The notes: generated from the sequence alone by a model not told the origin. A stretch of DNA of 64,000 nt from Occallatibacter savannae (GCF_003131205.1 NZ_QFFY01000001.1:1302001-1366000), one strand, 5' to 3'; shown: positions 9,636 through 20,000, numbered from the stretch's first letter. Translations and numbers: made by a program.

Positions 9636-10829
9636 ATGAAAGCAGTTTGCTGGATGGGTAAGGAGAACATGCAGGTGCACAACGTTCCCGATCCCACCAT
9701 TCTCAATCCGCGCGACGCCATCATCCGCATCACCAGCACATGCATCTGCGGATCCGACCTTCACCTCTACGATGGATACGTTCCCACCATGGAGCAGGGC
9801 GACATCATGGGCCACGAGTTCATGGGTGAGGTGGTCGAAGTCGGCCCCGGCATCAGCCGCGACAAACTCAAAGTCGGCGATCGCGTCGTCGTCCCTTTCA
9901 CCATCGCTTGCGGCAATTGCCCCTCCTGCCAGGACAAGCTCTGGTCCTGCTGCGACAACTCCAACCCCAACGCCTGGATCGCCGAAAAGATGATGGGCTA
10001 CTCGCCTTCAGGCCTCTTCGGCTACACCCACATGTTGGGCGGCTACGCCGGCGGGCAAGCACAGTACGCTCGCGTCCCCTTCGCCGACATCGGTCCCATC
10101 AAGATCCCCGAAGGCATCCCAGACGAGAAAGTCGTCTTCCTCTCCGACATCTTCCCCACCGGCTACATGGGCGCAGAGAACTGCAACATCCGTCCTGGTG
10201 ACACCGTGGCTGTCTGGGGTTGCGGTCCCGTCGGGCAGTTCGCCATCCGCAGTTGCTTCATGCTCGGTGCCGGCCGCGTCATTGCCATCGATCGCGTACC
10301 CGAACGCCTAGCAATGGCCCGCGCCGCGGGAGCTGAAACCCTCAACTTCGACGAAGTCGATATCCTTGAAGCCCTCCGCGAAATGACGGGCAATCAGGGG
10401 CCTGACGCCTGCATGGACGTCGTCGGCATGGAAGCCTCCGGTCACGGCATCGTCTACGCCATGGACAGGGCCAAGCAGATGATGCGCGCCTCCATGGACC
10501 GCCCGATCGTCGTGCGCCAGGCCATCATCGCCTGCAAAAAGGGCGGTACCGTCTCCGTCCCCGGCGTCTATGCCAGCTTCATTGACAACGTGCCCATGGG
10601 CGCATATGTCAACAAGGGCCTGACCATGAAAACCGGCCAGACTCACATGATGCGCTACATGCAGCCCCTGCTAGAACGGATCCAGCGCGGCGACATTGAC
10701 CCGTCCTTCGTCATCAGCCACGTGCTCCCCATCGATCAGGCCCCGCAAGCCTACAAGACCTTCCGCGACAAGCAGGAACACTGCACCAAAGTCGTCCTCA
10801 AACCCTGGGACTCTGCCGCCGCAGCGTAG
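9636..10829 (+). CDS. Zinc-dependent alcohol dehydrogenase (glutathione-independent formaldehyde dehydrogenase-like)
   Basis: A 397-residue medium-chain dehydrogenase. The GroES-like half contains catalytic zinc ligands Cys38 (CICGSDLH) and His60-Glu61 (GHEF), and a full structural zinc site Cys92, Cys95, Cys98 and Cys106. The Rossmann half has the nucleotide-binding signature [12 protein letters not shown], followed by [10 protein letters not shown], where the acidic residue after the second strand suggests NAD preference. The long insert before the Rossmann fold and the text [12 protein letters not shown] are typical of the formaldehyde dehydrogenase-like subgroup often annotated as oxidising aldehydes or glutathione-free formaldehyde. 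The ATG at 9636 has AAAAGGAG 8 bases upstream; a longer frame to 9513 overlaps the upstream gene and is not used. A family A hairpin repeat follows the stop codon. The true substrate is unknown. Confidence 0.93.
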   Translation: MKAVCWMGKENMQVHNVPDPTILNPRDAIIRITSTCICGSDLHLYDGYVPTMEQGDIMGHEFMGEVVEVGPGISRDKLKVGDRVVVPFTIACGNCPSCQDKLWSCCDNSNPNAWIAEKMMGYSPSGLFGYTHMLGGYAGGQAQYARVPFADIGPIKIPEGIPDEKVVFLSDIFPTGYMGAENCNIRPGDTVAVWGCGPVGQFAIRSCFMLGAGRVIAIDRVPERLAMARAAGAETLNFDEVDILEALREMTGNQGPDACMDVVGMEASGHGIVYAMDRAKQMMRASMDRPIVVRQAIIACKKGGTVSVPGVYASFIDNVPMGAYVNKGLTMKTGQTHMMRYMQPLLERIQRGDIDPSFVISHVLPIDQAPQAYKTFRDKQEHCTKVVLKPWDSAAAA

Positions 10830-10848
10830 CCCAACCAACACACAAGCC

Positions 10849-10884
10849 GGGTGCCCCATGTCTCCCGTTTTTGGAGACATGGGA
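10849..10884. repeat. Family A hairpin repeat (ATGTCTCC type)
   Basis: Perfect 11-bp arms CCCATGTCTCC (10855-10865) and GGAGACATGGG (10873-10883) sit within constant flanks GGTGC and A. A degenerate second copy of the type GGTCCC...GGGACC follows to about 10950. It is 20 bases after the dehydrogenase stop codon and could terminate transcription, although it has no T-run. Confidence 0.75.
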
Positions 10885-11172
10885 AACCCATCCATCCCCG
10901 GGTGACCCGAGCCGCGTGCTCCCGCTCCCTCGCACTTGGGCACCGGGGGAGACTCTCCATAAAACTCCCTACCCGCTCATCCGGAAAAATCTTACAAAAT
11001 ATCTGAAACGTTTCTCCCCTCCCCGTCACAATCCTTCGAACGCTGATTCACAAGCCTCCAGGACGTGGTCCCACAAACCACTCCGTTCTCTCGCGCTCCT
11101 GCGTCGTCGAGAATCTCCTTGCCACGCGCCAAGCACCACTTGGCCCCCTTCCCATGCAACTGAGGAACGGAT
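10885..11172. other. Intergenic region before the CHAT-associated cluster
   Basis: Holds the tail of the repeat and then an AT-richer stretch (about 10980-11030). No gene recognised. The most likely content is the promoter for the gene at 11173, but I could not define a good -35/-10 pair. Confidence 0.35.
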
Positions 11173-11940
11173 ATGCCCTCCCCCAAGGTCACAACCTCTC
11201 CCGACACGTTGCAGCCGGCTCTGGAACTCATCCATCTCGCAACACTCCACCCCGAACTGGCAAGCCAGAACCTGCGCAAACTCCTCCTCGCCAACCCCAA
11301 CCACTTCGGCAACTTGCCCGAAGAGTCCCTCAAGGTCGTCCTCAATATGAGCAGCGACACAGCCTTTGAACGTCTCGGCTGTGTCAGCTACATCCCGTTG
11401 CTCGATCAGTTCTACGCCTCTATCGAGCTCAAGCGCGACTGGGGATACTCCCTCGCCCGCAACAACGCCAGCTCTCGCGAGTACGTCCGCTTCTATCTGT
11501 CCTTCGATCGCGGCGCAACCTGGCACAACGAGGGCATCACCGCGTTCACCGTCTGCGACGAGCCCGGCTCGCGCCTCCACATACGCCTCGTCACCAAGCG
11601 CGTCGAGTTTCCCGAACGGCTCAAGTCCTCCACGCAGCCGCCGGTCGTTCGCGCCATCCTCTCCTGGAACTCCGCCCCGCCGCCGGACGCCCCCGAATGG
11701 ACGCCGCTGTGGGGAAATGTTCTCGACACCCAGATTCAAATTGTAAGACCAGATGCTTGTCGGACCGATCGTCTCCAACCAGGGTCCTGGGTCCATTTGG
11801 ACGACGATACCGATTCGGAGACGCGAGTGGGACGTGTCTCCGGTTTGTCCGACTCGGGGTCGGTTGGCGTCCCCCCGCCAGCCGGCCCCTCTTCTAAACC
11901 CCACACAACAGCGGAGCTCTATCAGACATGTGCCCCATGA
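11173..11940 (+). CDS. Unrecognised protein, first gene of the CHAT-associated cluster
   Basis: A 255-residue protein with no signal peptide or membrane helix and no enzyme motif that I recognise. The first 190 residues look well ordered: DTAFERLGCVSYIPLLDQFYASIELKRDWGYS, then YVRFYLSFDRGATW, then RAILSWNSAPP and WGNVLDTQIQI. I recall similar text in uncharacterised proteins of Acidobacteria and other soil bacteria, with no assigned function. The last 65 residues are low-complexity (Gly/Ser/Pro/Asp) and unlike the rest, so this copy may have lost an original C-terminus to a shifted frame. GAGGAA precedes the ATG. It lies 263 bases upstream of the sigma factor gene in the same direction and is probably part of the same cluster. 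Confidence 0.7.
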   Translation: MPSPKVTTSPDTLQPALELIHLATLHPELASQNLRKLLLANPNHFGNLPEESLKVVLNMSSDTAFERLGCVSYIPLLDQFYASIELKRDWGYSLARNNASSREYVRFYLSFDRGATWHNEGITAFTVCDEPGSRLHIRLVTKRVEFPERLKSSTQPPVVRAILSWNSAPPPDAPEWTPLWGNVLDTQIQIVRPDACRTDRLQPGSWVHLDDDTDSETRVGRVSGLSDSGSVGVPPPAGPSSKPHTTAELYQTCAP

Positions 11941-12203
11941 GGCACAGCAAAGTGTCTTCGCACTGATCGCACCTTTGCGATCGCCTTGGTTCTCACAACC
12001 TTGTCGATCTGGTCCTGGCAAGGAGCCGGATCGGCCAGCTTCTCCGAGTGGCAGCCGCTTTCCCCGAGGCGGCTGCCGCTGGAGAGGAAAGTCGGGTCGC
12101 CTTCCCCATGGTTAACCCCTCCCCTTCCGCGAAAAGCGCCGGCCGTGGCCGCTCGCACGCCTCCCGCACCCCCAACTCCCGTAATCTCCGCCAACCTTTT
12201 GGG

Positions 12204-12815
12204 ATGTTATACTTACGTCCTCTTGGGTTATCGGGGAAAACCTTGCATTTCCACGCATTCGATGCGGTTTACATCGAAAATCTCCGCGCTGGGGACCACC
12301 GCACTCAGGAGCATTTCGTTGGCTACTTCACCGAATTGCTCCAGCTGAAGCTTCGCTCGCGGCTGCAGTCCCCTCAGGCGATCGAAGACGTGCGTCAGGA
12401 AACCTTCGCGCGCGTCTTCGCCGGCCTGCGCAAACCCGGTGCTCTGCGCCAGCCCGAGAGCCTCGGCGCCTTCGTCAATACCGTTTGCAATAACGTTCTT
12501 TTCGAGCACTATCGGGCCTCATCGCGCAACCAGTCTCTCGACGACGATCATGCGCACGAGGTCCCCGCAACCGGCCCCGATGCCCACAGTATGGCCGTCT
12601 CGGCCCAGATCAAGATCAAGGTGCGGCAGATTCTCCTCGGCATGCCCGTCCGCGACCGCTCCATTCTCAAGGCCGTCTTCATCGACGAACGCGAACGCGA
12701 CGAGATATGCCGGGAATTCGGCGTCGACCGCGAATACCTGCGCGTCCTGCTACATCGCGCAAAACAGGATTTCAAGGCTGAGTACCTCAGGAAACTAGGC
12801 GGAGAAACTTATTAA
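12204..12815 (+). CDS. ECF-like sigma-70 family RNA polymerase sigma factor
   Basis: A 203-residue sigma factor of the extracytoplasmic-function type, which redirects RNA polymerase to a small regulon. Region 2 lies at about residues 30-95, including AIEDVRQETFARVFAGLRK and FVNTVCNNVLFEHYR. Region 4 is at about 135-200, with a helix-turn-helix text MPVRDRSILKAVFIDERERDEICREFGVD followed by LRVLLHRAKQDFK. The ATG at 12204 fits the family length; the open frame extends further upstream but that part is low-complexity. The preceding gap contains a 12-bp-armed stem-loop (12047-12080, one G-U pair) without a T-run. The anti-sigma gene starts 66 bases after its stop codon. Its target promoters are unknown. 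Confidence 0.9.
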   Translation: MLYLRPLGLSGKTLHFHAFDAVYIENLRAGDHRTQEHFVGYFTELLQLKLRSRLQSPQAIEDVRQETFARVFAGLRKPGALRQPESLGAFVNTVCNNVLFEHYRASSRNQSLDDDHAHEVPATGPDAHSMAVSAQIKIKVRQILLGMPVRDRSILKAVFIDERERDEICREFGVDREYLRVLLHRAKQDFKAEYLRKLGGETY

Positions 12816-12881
12816 AGAAATTGTGAAACGGGGTTGAATGTGCGATCACCATCCAACGATGGGATCGGCCAGGAAAAGGCG

Positions 12882-13580
12882 ATGGACCACGGAGAAGCAC
12901 TACAAATGATGGCAGCTGAGCGTTACCTCCTCGACGAGCTCACGCCCGAAGAACGCGACGCCTTCGAGCTACACCTGTTCGGGTGCCAGGAGTGCGCCCT
13001 CGATCTCCGCGCCGGAGCAGCTTTCATCAACGAGGCAAAATCCGTGCTGCCCCACTTGGACCCGCAGCCGTCGGCCTCCGTTCCCCCACGGGCCGCCGCT
13101 TCGAACACTCAGCCGAAAAAGAATCGCTGGTCCTTCCTCTGGCAACCCGCCTTTGCCGCGCCGGCCTTCGCCCTGATGCTCCTCGTCATCGGCTATCAGA
13201 ACTTCTACGCAATTCCTTCTCTTCAGCGCTCCGCATCCGAGCCACGCCTCCTCTATTCCAATCCCATTCACATCGGAACCCGTGGTGCTGCGCACGCCGC
13301 AGTTCAGGCCGACCCCACTCAGGGCCTAGCCCTCTCTCTTGACCTTCCCCAGGCATCCACGTTTGCATCCTTTGCATTCGAGCTCCATGATTCCAATGGC
13401 AAGCAGATTTGGACCCGCACAGTAGGCCGTCCCATCGAAGACCAGAGCATCGTATCGCTCGTCATCCCCCCATCAGGTCTACGGCTCGGCTCGTACACCC
13501 TCACAATCTCCGGCATCACTCCGCAGAACGAGCGCGTTGAGATCGACCGGCGCGTTCTGGATGTCCAATTCAAAAACTGA
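12882..13580 (+). CDS. Transmembrane anti-sigma factor with zinc-finger (zf-HC2) domain
   Basis: A 232-residue single-pass protein expected to hold the neighbouring sigma factor inactive. The N-terminal cytoplasmic anti-sigma domain (about 1-50) carries the zinc motif His31-x3-Cys35-x2-Cys38 (HLFGCQEC). After a Pro/Ala-rich linker, one transmembrane helix lies at about 88-108. The outside domain (about 125-232) is beta-rich (FAFELHDSNGKQIWTRTVG, LRLGSYTLTISGI) and may be an immunoglobulin-like fold. The ATG at 12882 is preceded by AGGAAAAGG; an earlier TTG at 12834 is less likely. Position between the sigma gene and a TPR-CHAT protease-like gene suggests the outside domain could be a sensor or a protease substrate, which is inference. 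Confidence 0.85.
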   Translation: MDHGEALQMMAAERYLLDELTPEERDAFELHLFGCQECALDLRAGAAFINEAKSVLPHLDPQPSASVPPRAAASNTQPKKNRWSFLWQPAFAAPAFALMLLVIGYQNFYAIPSLQRSASEPRLLYSNPIHIGTRGAAHAAVQADPTQGLALSLDLPQASTFASFAFELHDSNGKQIWTRTVGRPIEDQSIVSLVIPPSGLRLGSYTLTISGITPQNERVEIDRRVLDVQFKN

Positions 13581-13615
13581 ACCCAGACCCCTGGTCTTGA
13601 GAAAGTGACTCCCAC

Positions 13616-14458
13616 ATGCCCGATCAAACCAAGCGGTATCACGACTACCATGCTGAAGCGGCCATCTTCGAAGGCAACCTGATCCTCCCCTTCGCGCAAA
13701 AAATCGGCTCACACACCTACTCGAAACTGAACAAGGAAGGCGGATACGTCAATCAGCATTCCCAAAACATCCGCCTCGGCGGCGCGATCTCATTCAAGTC
13801 CGCTCACACCCATGTAGCCGGCAATCTATCCGACAAGCCTGACCATGGTTGGAACACTCTCGCGACCGCGGTCATCGAAGACCTCAACATCATGGAGATC
13901 ATTACCATCGACCGTCTCGTCGCGCAGATCGCCACCGATCATCCGCCGGCCGGCTATGTGCCCCGAGTCACCTTCCTCGGTACGCGCTTTGAAAACTTCC
14001 GGGTTGCCGGCAAGCCTCTCGACATCGAAATCGATAACAACATCGTCGGACCTCTGCCGCCCAACGATGCGCCCTATACGACATCCCCTGCGTTATTGAA
14101 AAACGTCACGAATCAGCGTCAGGGTTTCCAGAAGACCAAGAATCTGCCCCCTGCAATCGCAGCGCGTTACAATCAGATTCCGTCAGCAAAAAATAAGCCG
14201 GAGTCAATTGAGTGCACGCTGGTGAAGCAGGTGTCGGGTTCTTTCCCTGGGACCGCCTATGGGAACGTGCTCGACATACCCGACTTTGGCAAGGTCTATC
14301 TCGCCACGCTTTCCATCGCACACTCGGAGTTCAACAAGAAAGGCACTCCCGAGGTCACGACCTTCCATCTCAAGATGCTCGAGCTCAAGATGGGCTGCGT
14401 TATCAGCGGCGATGGTACTGGTGGCGACCTGATCACCAACGGCCACACCAGGCCGTAG
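13616..14458 (+). CDS. Unrecognised protein in the CHAT-associated cluster
   Basis: A 280-residue protein of unknown function with no signal peptide or membrane helix. Its text is orderly and evidently coding: EGNLILPFAQKIGSH, then AHTHVAGNLSDKPDHGWNTL, then a centre with RVTFLGTRFENFRVAGKPLD, and a C-terminal part with VLDIPDFGKVYLATLSI and MLELKMGCVISGDG. I recall related uncharacterised proteins in Acidobacteria and myxobacteria, but no function. The start is ATG at 13616, 35 bases after the anti-sigma stop codon, so co-transcription is likely. Together with the gene at 11173 it is one of two conserved-looking unknowns flanking the sigma/anti-sigma pair, and a candidate partner or substrate of the CHAT protein. 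Confidence 0.75.
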   Translation: MPDQTKRYHDYHAEAAIFEGNLILPFAQKIGSHTYSKLNKEGGYVNQHSQNIRLGGAISFKSAHTHVAGNLSDKPDHGWNTLATAVIEDLNIMEIITIDRLVAQIATDHPPAGYVPRVTFLGTRFENFRVAGKPLDIEIDNNIVGPLPPNDAPYTTSPALLKNVTNQRQGFQKTKNLPPAIAARYNQIPSAKNKPESIECTLVKQVSGSFPGTAYGNVLDIPDFGKVYLATLSIAHSEFNKKGTPEVTTFHLKMLELKMGCVISGDGTGGDLITNGHTRP

Positions 14459-14460
14459 TT

Positions 14461-17016
14461 CTCGCCTTCGCGGCCTCTGCCGCAGGAGCCGCCTCTGCGG
14501 CCTCGCCGCACTCGGCCCCGATTCACGTACATCCAGAGACACCGAAGCGCCCATCGCATTGGGGATGGGCGCTTCTTCTTTTGCTGGTACTTCCCCTCCA
14601 GGATGTCAGACCGGGCAGCACCATTGCACAATACAGGCGCATTTACCAGCTCTTCCTCAACGGCCATCTAGAAGAATGCCAGCTGAAAGCTGAACGTGAG
14701 TACCGCCGATCGCTCAGGCTAGACCCGGCGCTCGCGGACCACTTCCTGTTACTCGAAGCACAGGCTCTGGAATGGAGAGGTTTTCACGATCAGGCCCTGC
14801 AAGCTCTCGCCTCCTGGCCGCACTCACCCCCACCCCCGGAAGACATAATCCGCGAACGAACCATGGAAGCGGTCGCGTTCGATCACCTTCAGCAATCTGC
14901 CAAGGCATCCGACCTGCTCGCTGAGGCTGCCCGCCTCTGCTCGAGCGTTGATCGAGTGGAGTGCGGCGATGTTCTACGTGCGCGTGGAACCATGTCCGTC
15001 GCTCACGGAGAACTCGTCAAAGCGCGTCAGCAACTGCTCGACAGCCTCGCACACGCTCGACGCCACAAAGACCGCTTTGCAGAGGCCACTGCACTTTTGA
15101 ATTTGGCAGTTGTCTCGGTCCAAACGGACCGGTTTGATGAAGCGGTCGATTGGTCCGACTCCGCCTACAAAATGGCGATCGATCTGGGCGCCGAAGATTT
15201 GGCGCAGAACGCACTCGGAAATCTCGGCTGGGCTTACTACAAGCTCGGCGACTCCGATAGGGCGCTTCGCCTGTTCGAGAAGGCTGAGAGGGACGCAAAT
15301 CGGATCGGTAATTCCGCCGAAGAGATCGAGTGGTTCGCCGACACAGCATACATGTACCTGAGCAACGGTGACCTGGACCGTGCGTTAGCCTCCGATCTCA
15401 AATACCTGAAAAGAGCAAAGGAGATCGACAGCAGGGCAGACATCATCGACGCGCTCGAAGACCTCGCTCACATATCCGTGGCCAAAGGCGATTTTGAGCA
15501 AGCGCGGAGTTACATAGACCAGGTCTCACCGCTCATTCAATCCAGCGAGAACCGTCTCGATCAACTCGACATCATGGTTGCTAAGGGCGCAGTCGCTTCG
15601 GGATTGGGCCACGATGAAGAAGCCGAGAACGTTCTTCGCGCCATTGAGCACGATCCCGCCGCGGAAACATCTATGAAGCTGGAAGCGGAGCGCGAGCTTG
15701 CTCATCTGTATGAGCGTCGTGGAAATCTCGCCTTCGCCGATAGCATGTATCGCACAGCTCTCGCCACCTTCGAGTCCGCTCGCGATCAGCTCAGAACGGA
15801 AACCTCAAAACTACCATTCAGCGCAAATGCTTCCCGCATCTACGACGACTACATCCACTTCCTCATCGCTCAGAACAAATCCGATCAGGCCTTGCTCATC
15901 GCCGATCAAAGCCGTGCCCGTACCCTCGCTCAGGGGCTCGGGATCGCCCCACAGAACGGACTTCGAACTCCCACACTGCGACCGTCCGAGATCGCGCGCA
16001 AAAACAATGCGACACTCCTCTTCTATTGGATGGGAGCAAAGCAGTCGTACCTCTGGGCGATCGCCGCGAACCGCACCGCTCTGTACACCCTTCCACCTCA
16101 GCAGGACATCAGCAATTCAATTGAGCACTATCGGAATGGTCTTCTGGGATTTGGCGATCCACTCAAAGACACGGACCCCAACGGTCGCGCTCTCTACGAC
16201 ACGTTGCTCGCCCCAGCGTCCGAATTATTCACCCCGAACGGAAACATCATCGTCCTCAGTGACGGCAAACTGAGCCAGCTAAACTTCGAAACGCTCATCG
16301 TCCCCGCACCACACCCGCACTACTTCATCGAAGACACCATCATCTCTTCGGCGCCCTCTCTCCAGATGCTCGCTTCCTCTCGCCCGGCCAGTACAGCCGA
16401 CCGCAAGCTCCTCCTCATCGGAGACGCCATCTCTCCCGGTCCCGACTACCCCAGCCTCCCCATGGCCTCCACCGAGATGCAACGTATTCAGCAGGAGGTA
16501 GGACCACGCAACTCATTTGTCTACGCTCGCGAAAACGCCACGCCTGCCGCTTACCTCAGCACCAACCCCCAGCAGTTTGCTTACGTCCACTTCGTCGCAC
16601 ACGGAGTCGCCAGTCCTACCGATCCACTCGACTCCGCAATCATCCTCTCGCGCTCCTCTTCTGCCGAAGATTCCTTCAAGCTCCACGCCCGCGACATCAT
16701 TCAGCACCCCATCCGCGCCAGGCTCGTCACCATCTCAGCCTGCTATGGCAGCGGCGCGCGATCCTTCGCGGGTGAGGGGCCCGTGGGACTTGCATGGGCT
16801 TTCCTCCGCGCCGGCGCTCATAACGTCATCGGCGCACTCTGGGAAGTCAGCGATCAATCTGCACCGCAGATGATGGCTGACCTTTACCGCGGGCTCAACA
16901 GCGGCTTGGCGCCGAATACAGCTCTTCGCCAGGCCAAACTCGATATGCTCCACTCCGGCAAGGAGTTCCGCAAGCCCTTCTACTGGGCGCCCCTGCAGCT
17001 CTACACCGGCCTCTGA
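14461..17016 (+). CDS. TPR-CHAT (caspase-like) protein, start codon uncertain
   Basis: About 815-850 residues. A hydrophobic segment near the N-terminus (WGWALLLLLVLP, codons from 14560) is a signal peptide or anchor. Tetratricopeptide-like helices fill the region encoded at about 14650-15850 (for example LGNLGWAYYKLGDSDRALRLFEKAE). The C-terminal CHAT protease domain (about 15950-17016) has the catalytic His in YVHFVAHG (codon 16600) and Cys in VTISACYGSG (codon 16741), then VIGALWEV, so the caspase-like dyad is intact. No ATG, GTG or TTG lies in frame between the upstream stop and the hydrophobic segment; the only earlier one is GTG at 14212, 247 bases inside the previous gene. Deleting one G from ATGGGC at 14565 would create an ATG joined to the hydrophobic stretch, so a one-base error or shift is possible. 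Last gene of the sigma/anti-sigma cluster. Confidence 0.85.
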   Translation, partial: LAFAASAAGAASAASPHSAPIHVHPETPKRPSHWGWALLLLLVLPLQDVRPGSTIAQYRRIYQLFLNGHLEECQLKAEREYRRSLRLDPALADHFLLLEAQALEWRGFHDQALQALASWPHSPPPPEDIIRERTMEAVAFDHLQQSAKASDLLAEAARLCSSVDRVECGDVLRARGTMSVAHGELVKARQQLLDSLAHARRHKDRFAEATALLNLAVVSVQTDRFDEAVDWSDSAYKMAIDLGAEDLAQNALGNLGWAYYKLGDSDRALRLFEKAERDANRIGNSAEEIEWFADTAYMYLSNGDLDRALASDLKYLKRAKEIDSRADIIDALEDLAHISVAKGDFEQARSYIDQVSPLIQSSENRLDQLDIMVAKGAVASGLGHDEEAENVLRAIEHDPAAETSMKLEAERELAHLYERRGNLAFADSMYRTALATFESARDQLRTETSKLPFSANASRIYDDYIHFLIAQNKSDQALLIADQSRARTLAQGLGIAPQNGLRTPTLRPSEIARKNNATLLFYWMGAKQSYLWAIAANRTALYTLPPQQDISNSIEHYRNGLLGFGDPLKDTDPNGRALYDTLLAPASELFTPNGNIIVLSDGKLSQLNFETLIVPAPHPHYFIEDTIISSAPSLQMLASSRPASTADRKLLLIGDAISPGPDYPSLPMASTEMQRIQQEVGPRNSFVYARENATPAAYLSTNPQQFAYVHFVAHGVASPTDPLDSAIILSRSSSAEDSFKLHARDIIQHPIRARLVTISACYGSGARSFAGEGPVGLAWAFLRAGAHNVIGALWEVSDQSAPQMMADLYRGLNSGLAPNTALRQAKLDMLHSGKEFRKPFYWAPLQLYTGL

Positions 17017-17029
17017 CACCACAAAGACA

Positions 17030-17059
17030 AGAGCCAACCGCCTCCCGGCAATTGGCTCT
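17030..17059. terminator. Bidirectional terminator between the CHAT and TonB receptor genes
   Basis: Arms AGAGCCAA and TTGGCTCT (8 bp) with a 14-base loop lie between two convergent genes. Sequence to the right is T-rich on the + strand. Confidence 0.65.
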
Positions 17060-17082
17060 CACAACTTCATTCTTCTTCTCGC

Positions 17083-20000
17083 TTAGAACGTGTACCGCGC
17101 CCCGAACTGAAACTGCCGCGGCGTGTTCACCGTGTTCGAGATCTTGCCGAACGCCGCTGCAACATCCGGCTGCGTCTGCACATCGAACACGCTCGACGTC
17201 TGCGGCATCCCCAGTTGCGCCTTGTTCGCGATGTTGTACGCGGAAGCCTCAATCCTGAAGTTCCTCTCCCCGCCCAGCGAGAAGTTCTTATACAGCGACA
17301 CGTCGAAATCTTGAGCACCCATCGTTCGCACATGATCGAGATATGCAGGCGCAGTTCCCGGCACCAGCGGGCTCGACGGCAAAGCAAAGCAGTCTGGCTT
17401 GAACCACGTACTCACTGTATGCGGAGCTCCCTTCCCGGGATCGCACACCATGTCCGCCCTCTGGTTGAAGTACGACGGGAACGTTCCCGACGTCGGCGAT
17501 GCAATCGGAATCCCGGTGCTCAGGTATGCGATCATGTTCGCCGTCCATCCGCCGATGATCGCGTTCCCCACTCCGCCAACGTTCACCGCTCTCCCCGGTC
17601 CGATTGGTAGGTCGTACGACGCCTGCCCCGTGAACTGATACTTCACGTCTTGCGGGCTAACCGAATGTTCGTAACGCAGATCCTTCCAGTCCTGCGCAGC
17701 GCCTCCGTGCGAGCCCACAAACGACAGTGGCGGATTGCCGTCGTCCGTCATCAACTTCGCCCACGTGAAACTCGCAAGAGTGGTGAAATGATGTGTCAGG
17801 CGTTTCTGCAGCTTCGCCTGGAGCGAACTGTACTCCGAGTCTCCTCCGGGGAACCCCGCGACATTGACGCCGTTCCCTCCCCCATATCCTCCGTTCCCAA
17901 ACTGCGGATATTCCTGCAGCGACACCCACAGCGGAACTGTGTCGGAGCCGAAGTTGGAGTTTGTCGCGGGCAAAATCGAGGCCCACTGGTTCGGAACCAT
18001 CTCGCATGCCGGGTCCGACGTATCGACGCAAAGTGCCGCTCCATACTTCTGAATCGTTTCCAGGCTCAGCTGATTCAGATCCACTCCGCCCAGCGGCAAA
18101 AACAGCCCGCGGCTTCCCACATATCCCACGCTCACGATCACCTGGTGCGGTAGCTGATACTCCAGTCCGAAATTGAAGTTGTACGTCGTGGTCGTGCGCT
18201 GCGAATGCAGCACCGTGTTGATCGAGTTGCCCAGATTGTTGGCCAACCCCGACGGCGATTCAATGAGCGGAACAACCCCCTGCGGGAACGGATTGCTCAA
18301 CGAATAAATGCCCGTCGCGCTCGGTGCCGGATCTCCCGGCGACGACCCGACGCAGGCCGACGTCCCGTTGTACACCGTATTGCCATCGGCGTTGTAGCAC
18401 GTCGCATCCCAGTTCGTGACGGAAGAGAATCCGTCGCTGTCCAGGCCGGCTCCGCCCACCATCTCCGAACTCGGCCCGTAGTAGAACCCCGCCCCGCCGC
18501 GAACCACGAAGCGGTCGAACGGCTGCCATGAGAAACCCAGCCGTGGTCCGAAATTCGTCAGATTCGTCTCGTACGGCGATCTGCTCTTCCCATTCACATA
18601 CACCTCTGCACCCGTATACGACACTCCATTCACGCTGCTCGTCGCCTTCGGGTCGAAGTATTCCAGCCGGTTATGCCTTTCCGTGCGGCCGCCGAAAATG
18701 TCCCACCGCAGACCCGCCGTTACCGTAAACGTCTTGGTCGGATGGTACGTGTCCTGCACGAACGCCGCGTAGTAGGGATTCGCTTCGGCCACGAACAAGT
18801 CCTTGGTGAAGTTGTAGCTCTCGCTCCCAGGAGGTGTTCCCATGCCGATCAGGAATGACGCAAAATCACTTCCTCCGCCGCCATTGGCGGTGGTCTGGTC
18901 CGTTGCTGAGATGTCGAATGCATACGCCCCCGAAGGAGCCGGAGGTTGCCCCACATTCAGAAACCGCTTCATGTACTCGAATCCAGCGCTCACCTCGTGC
19001 TTGCCCAGCACCTTTGTGATGCTCGCCGTCGCGTCGTTGTTCTCACTCGCGTAGCGGAACGTATTCCAGTTAGCGGTTCCGCCGATACCGCCGCCCACAT
19101 CCCAGAAATTCACATAAGGCAGCGTCTTGTACACCTCTTCAGCAGCCAGCGACGACGGAAATCCGAGCGTGGTGATGTCAAACCCGTTCTGCCGCGGATC
19201 GCCGCCCTGGTTTTCGAAGTGCCGTGTGAATGAGTACCGCAACTGCAGAACCGTGCTCGGGCTCAAAGTCAGATCATCGGCGAGCAGCAGGTTGCGGCCG
19301 TTCGTCTGGTTCTGCGCATAATTCAGATCCCACTCATTGTTGAACGCATTCACCAGCGAGAAGAACAGCTTGTCATACGAGAATCGCCCATAGATGCGTT
19401 GCTTCTCGCTCTGCTGCCAGTCAAGCCGGATGTCGAACTTGTGCGCTCTCAAAGGATCGAGTCCCGGCACATACAGATTCCCCGCGGCTCCGTCAGTAAG
19501 CGAATCGCACGAGTCGCCCGGCTGGTTTGTATCCGGGTTGAAGTTGCACTTTGGAAAATGAGAGAGAAACTGTAACGCGATCGGGTTCGGATTGGTGATG
19601 ACATTGCCGGCAAATGGCTGCCGCGTTCCGTCCGCGTTATCCGGCAGCCGTGGATCGTAGATCGTGAAATCGTCGGCCGAAAAATCGCCCGTCCGTTCAG
19701 CCGTCGTCGGTACGGTAAACGTGTTCGATCCGTCAAACTGCTGCTGTTGCGTGTCCTCGTAATCCCCGAAGAAGAACAGCTTGTCCTTCACGATGGGTCC
19801 GCCGATCGCACCGCCCTCCTGATACCGGTGGTAGTCAGGCGTGCTGAATCCGCTGCGCTTGTTGAAGTATTCGTTCGCTGCCATCGCATTCGGCCGGAAC
19901 ACCCCGAACGCATCTCCATGAAACCGGTTCGTGCCCGACTTCGTCACCAGGCTGATAACGCCCGCCCCGCCGCTCTGATACGAAGCCGGCGTGTTCTGCG

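Noticed and set aside
11026-12021. 331-residue leftward open frame
   Set aside because: Opposite the 11173 gene; Gly/Val/Asp-rich shadow sequence, with no start signal.
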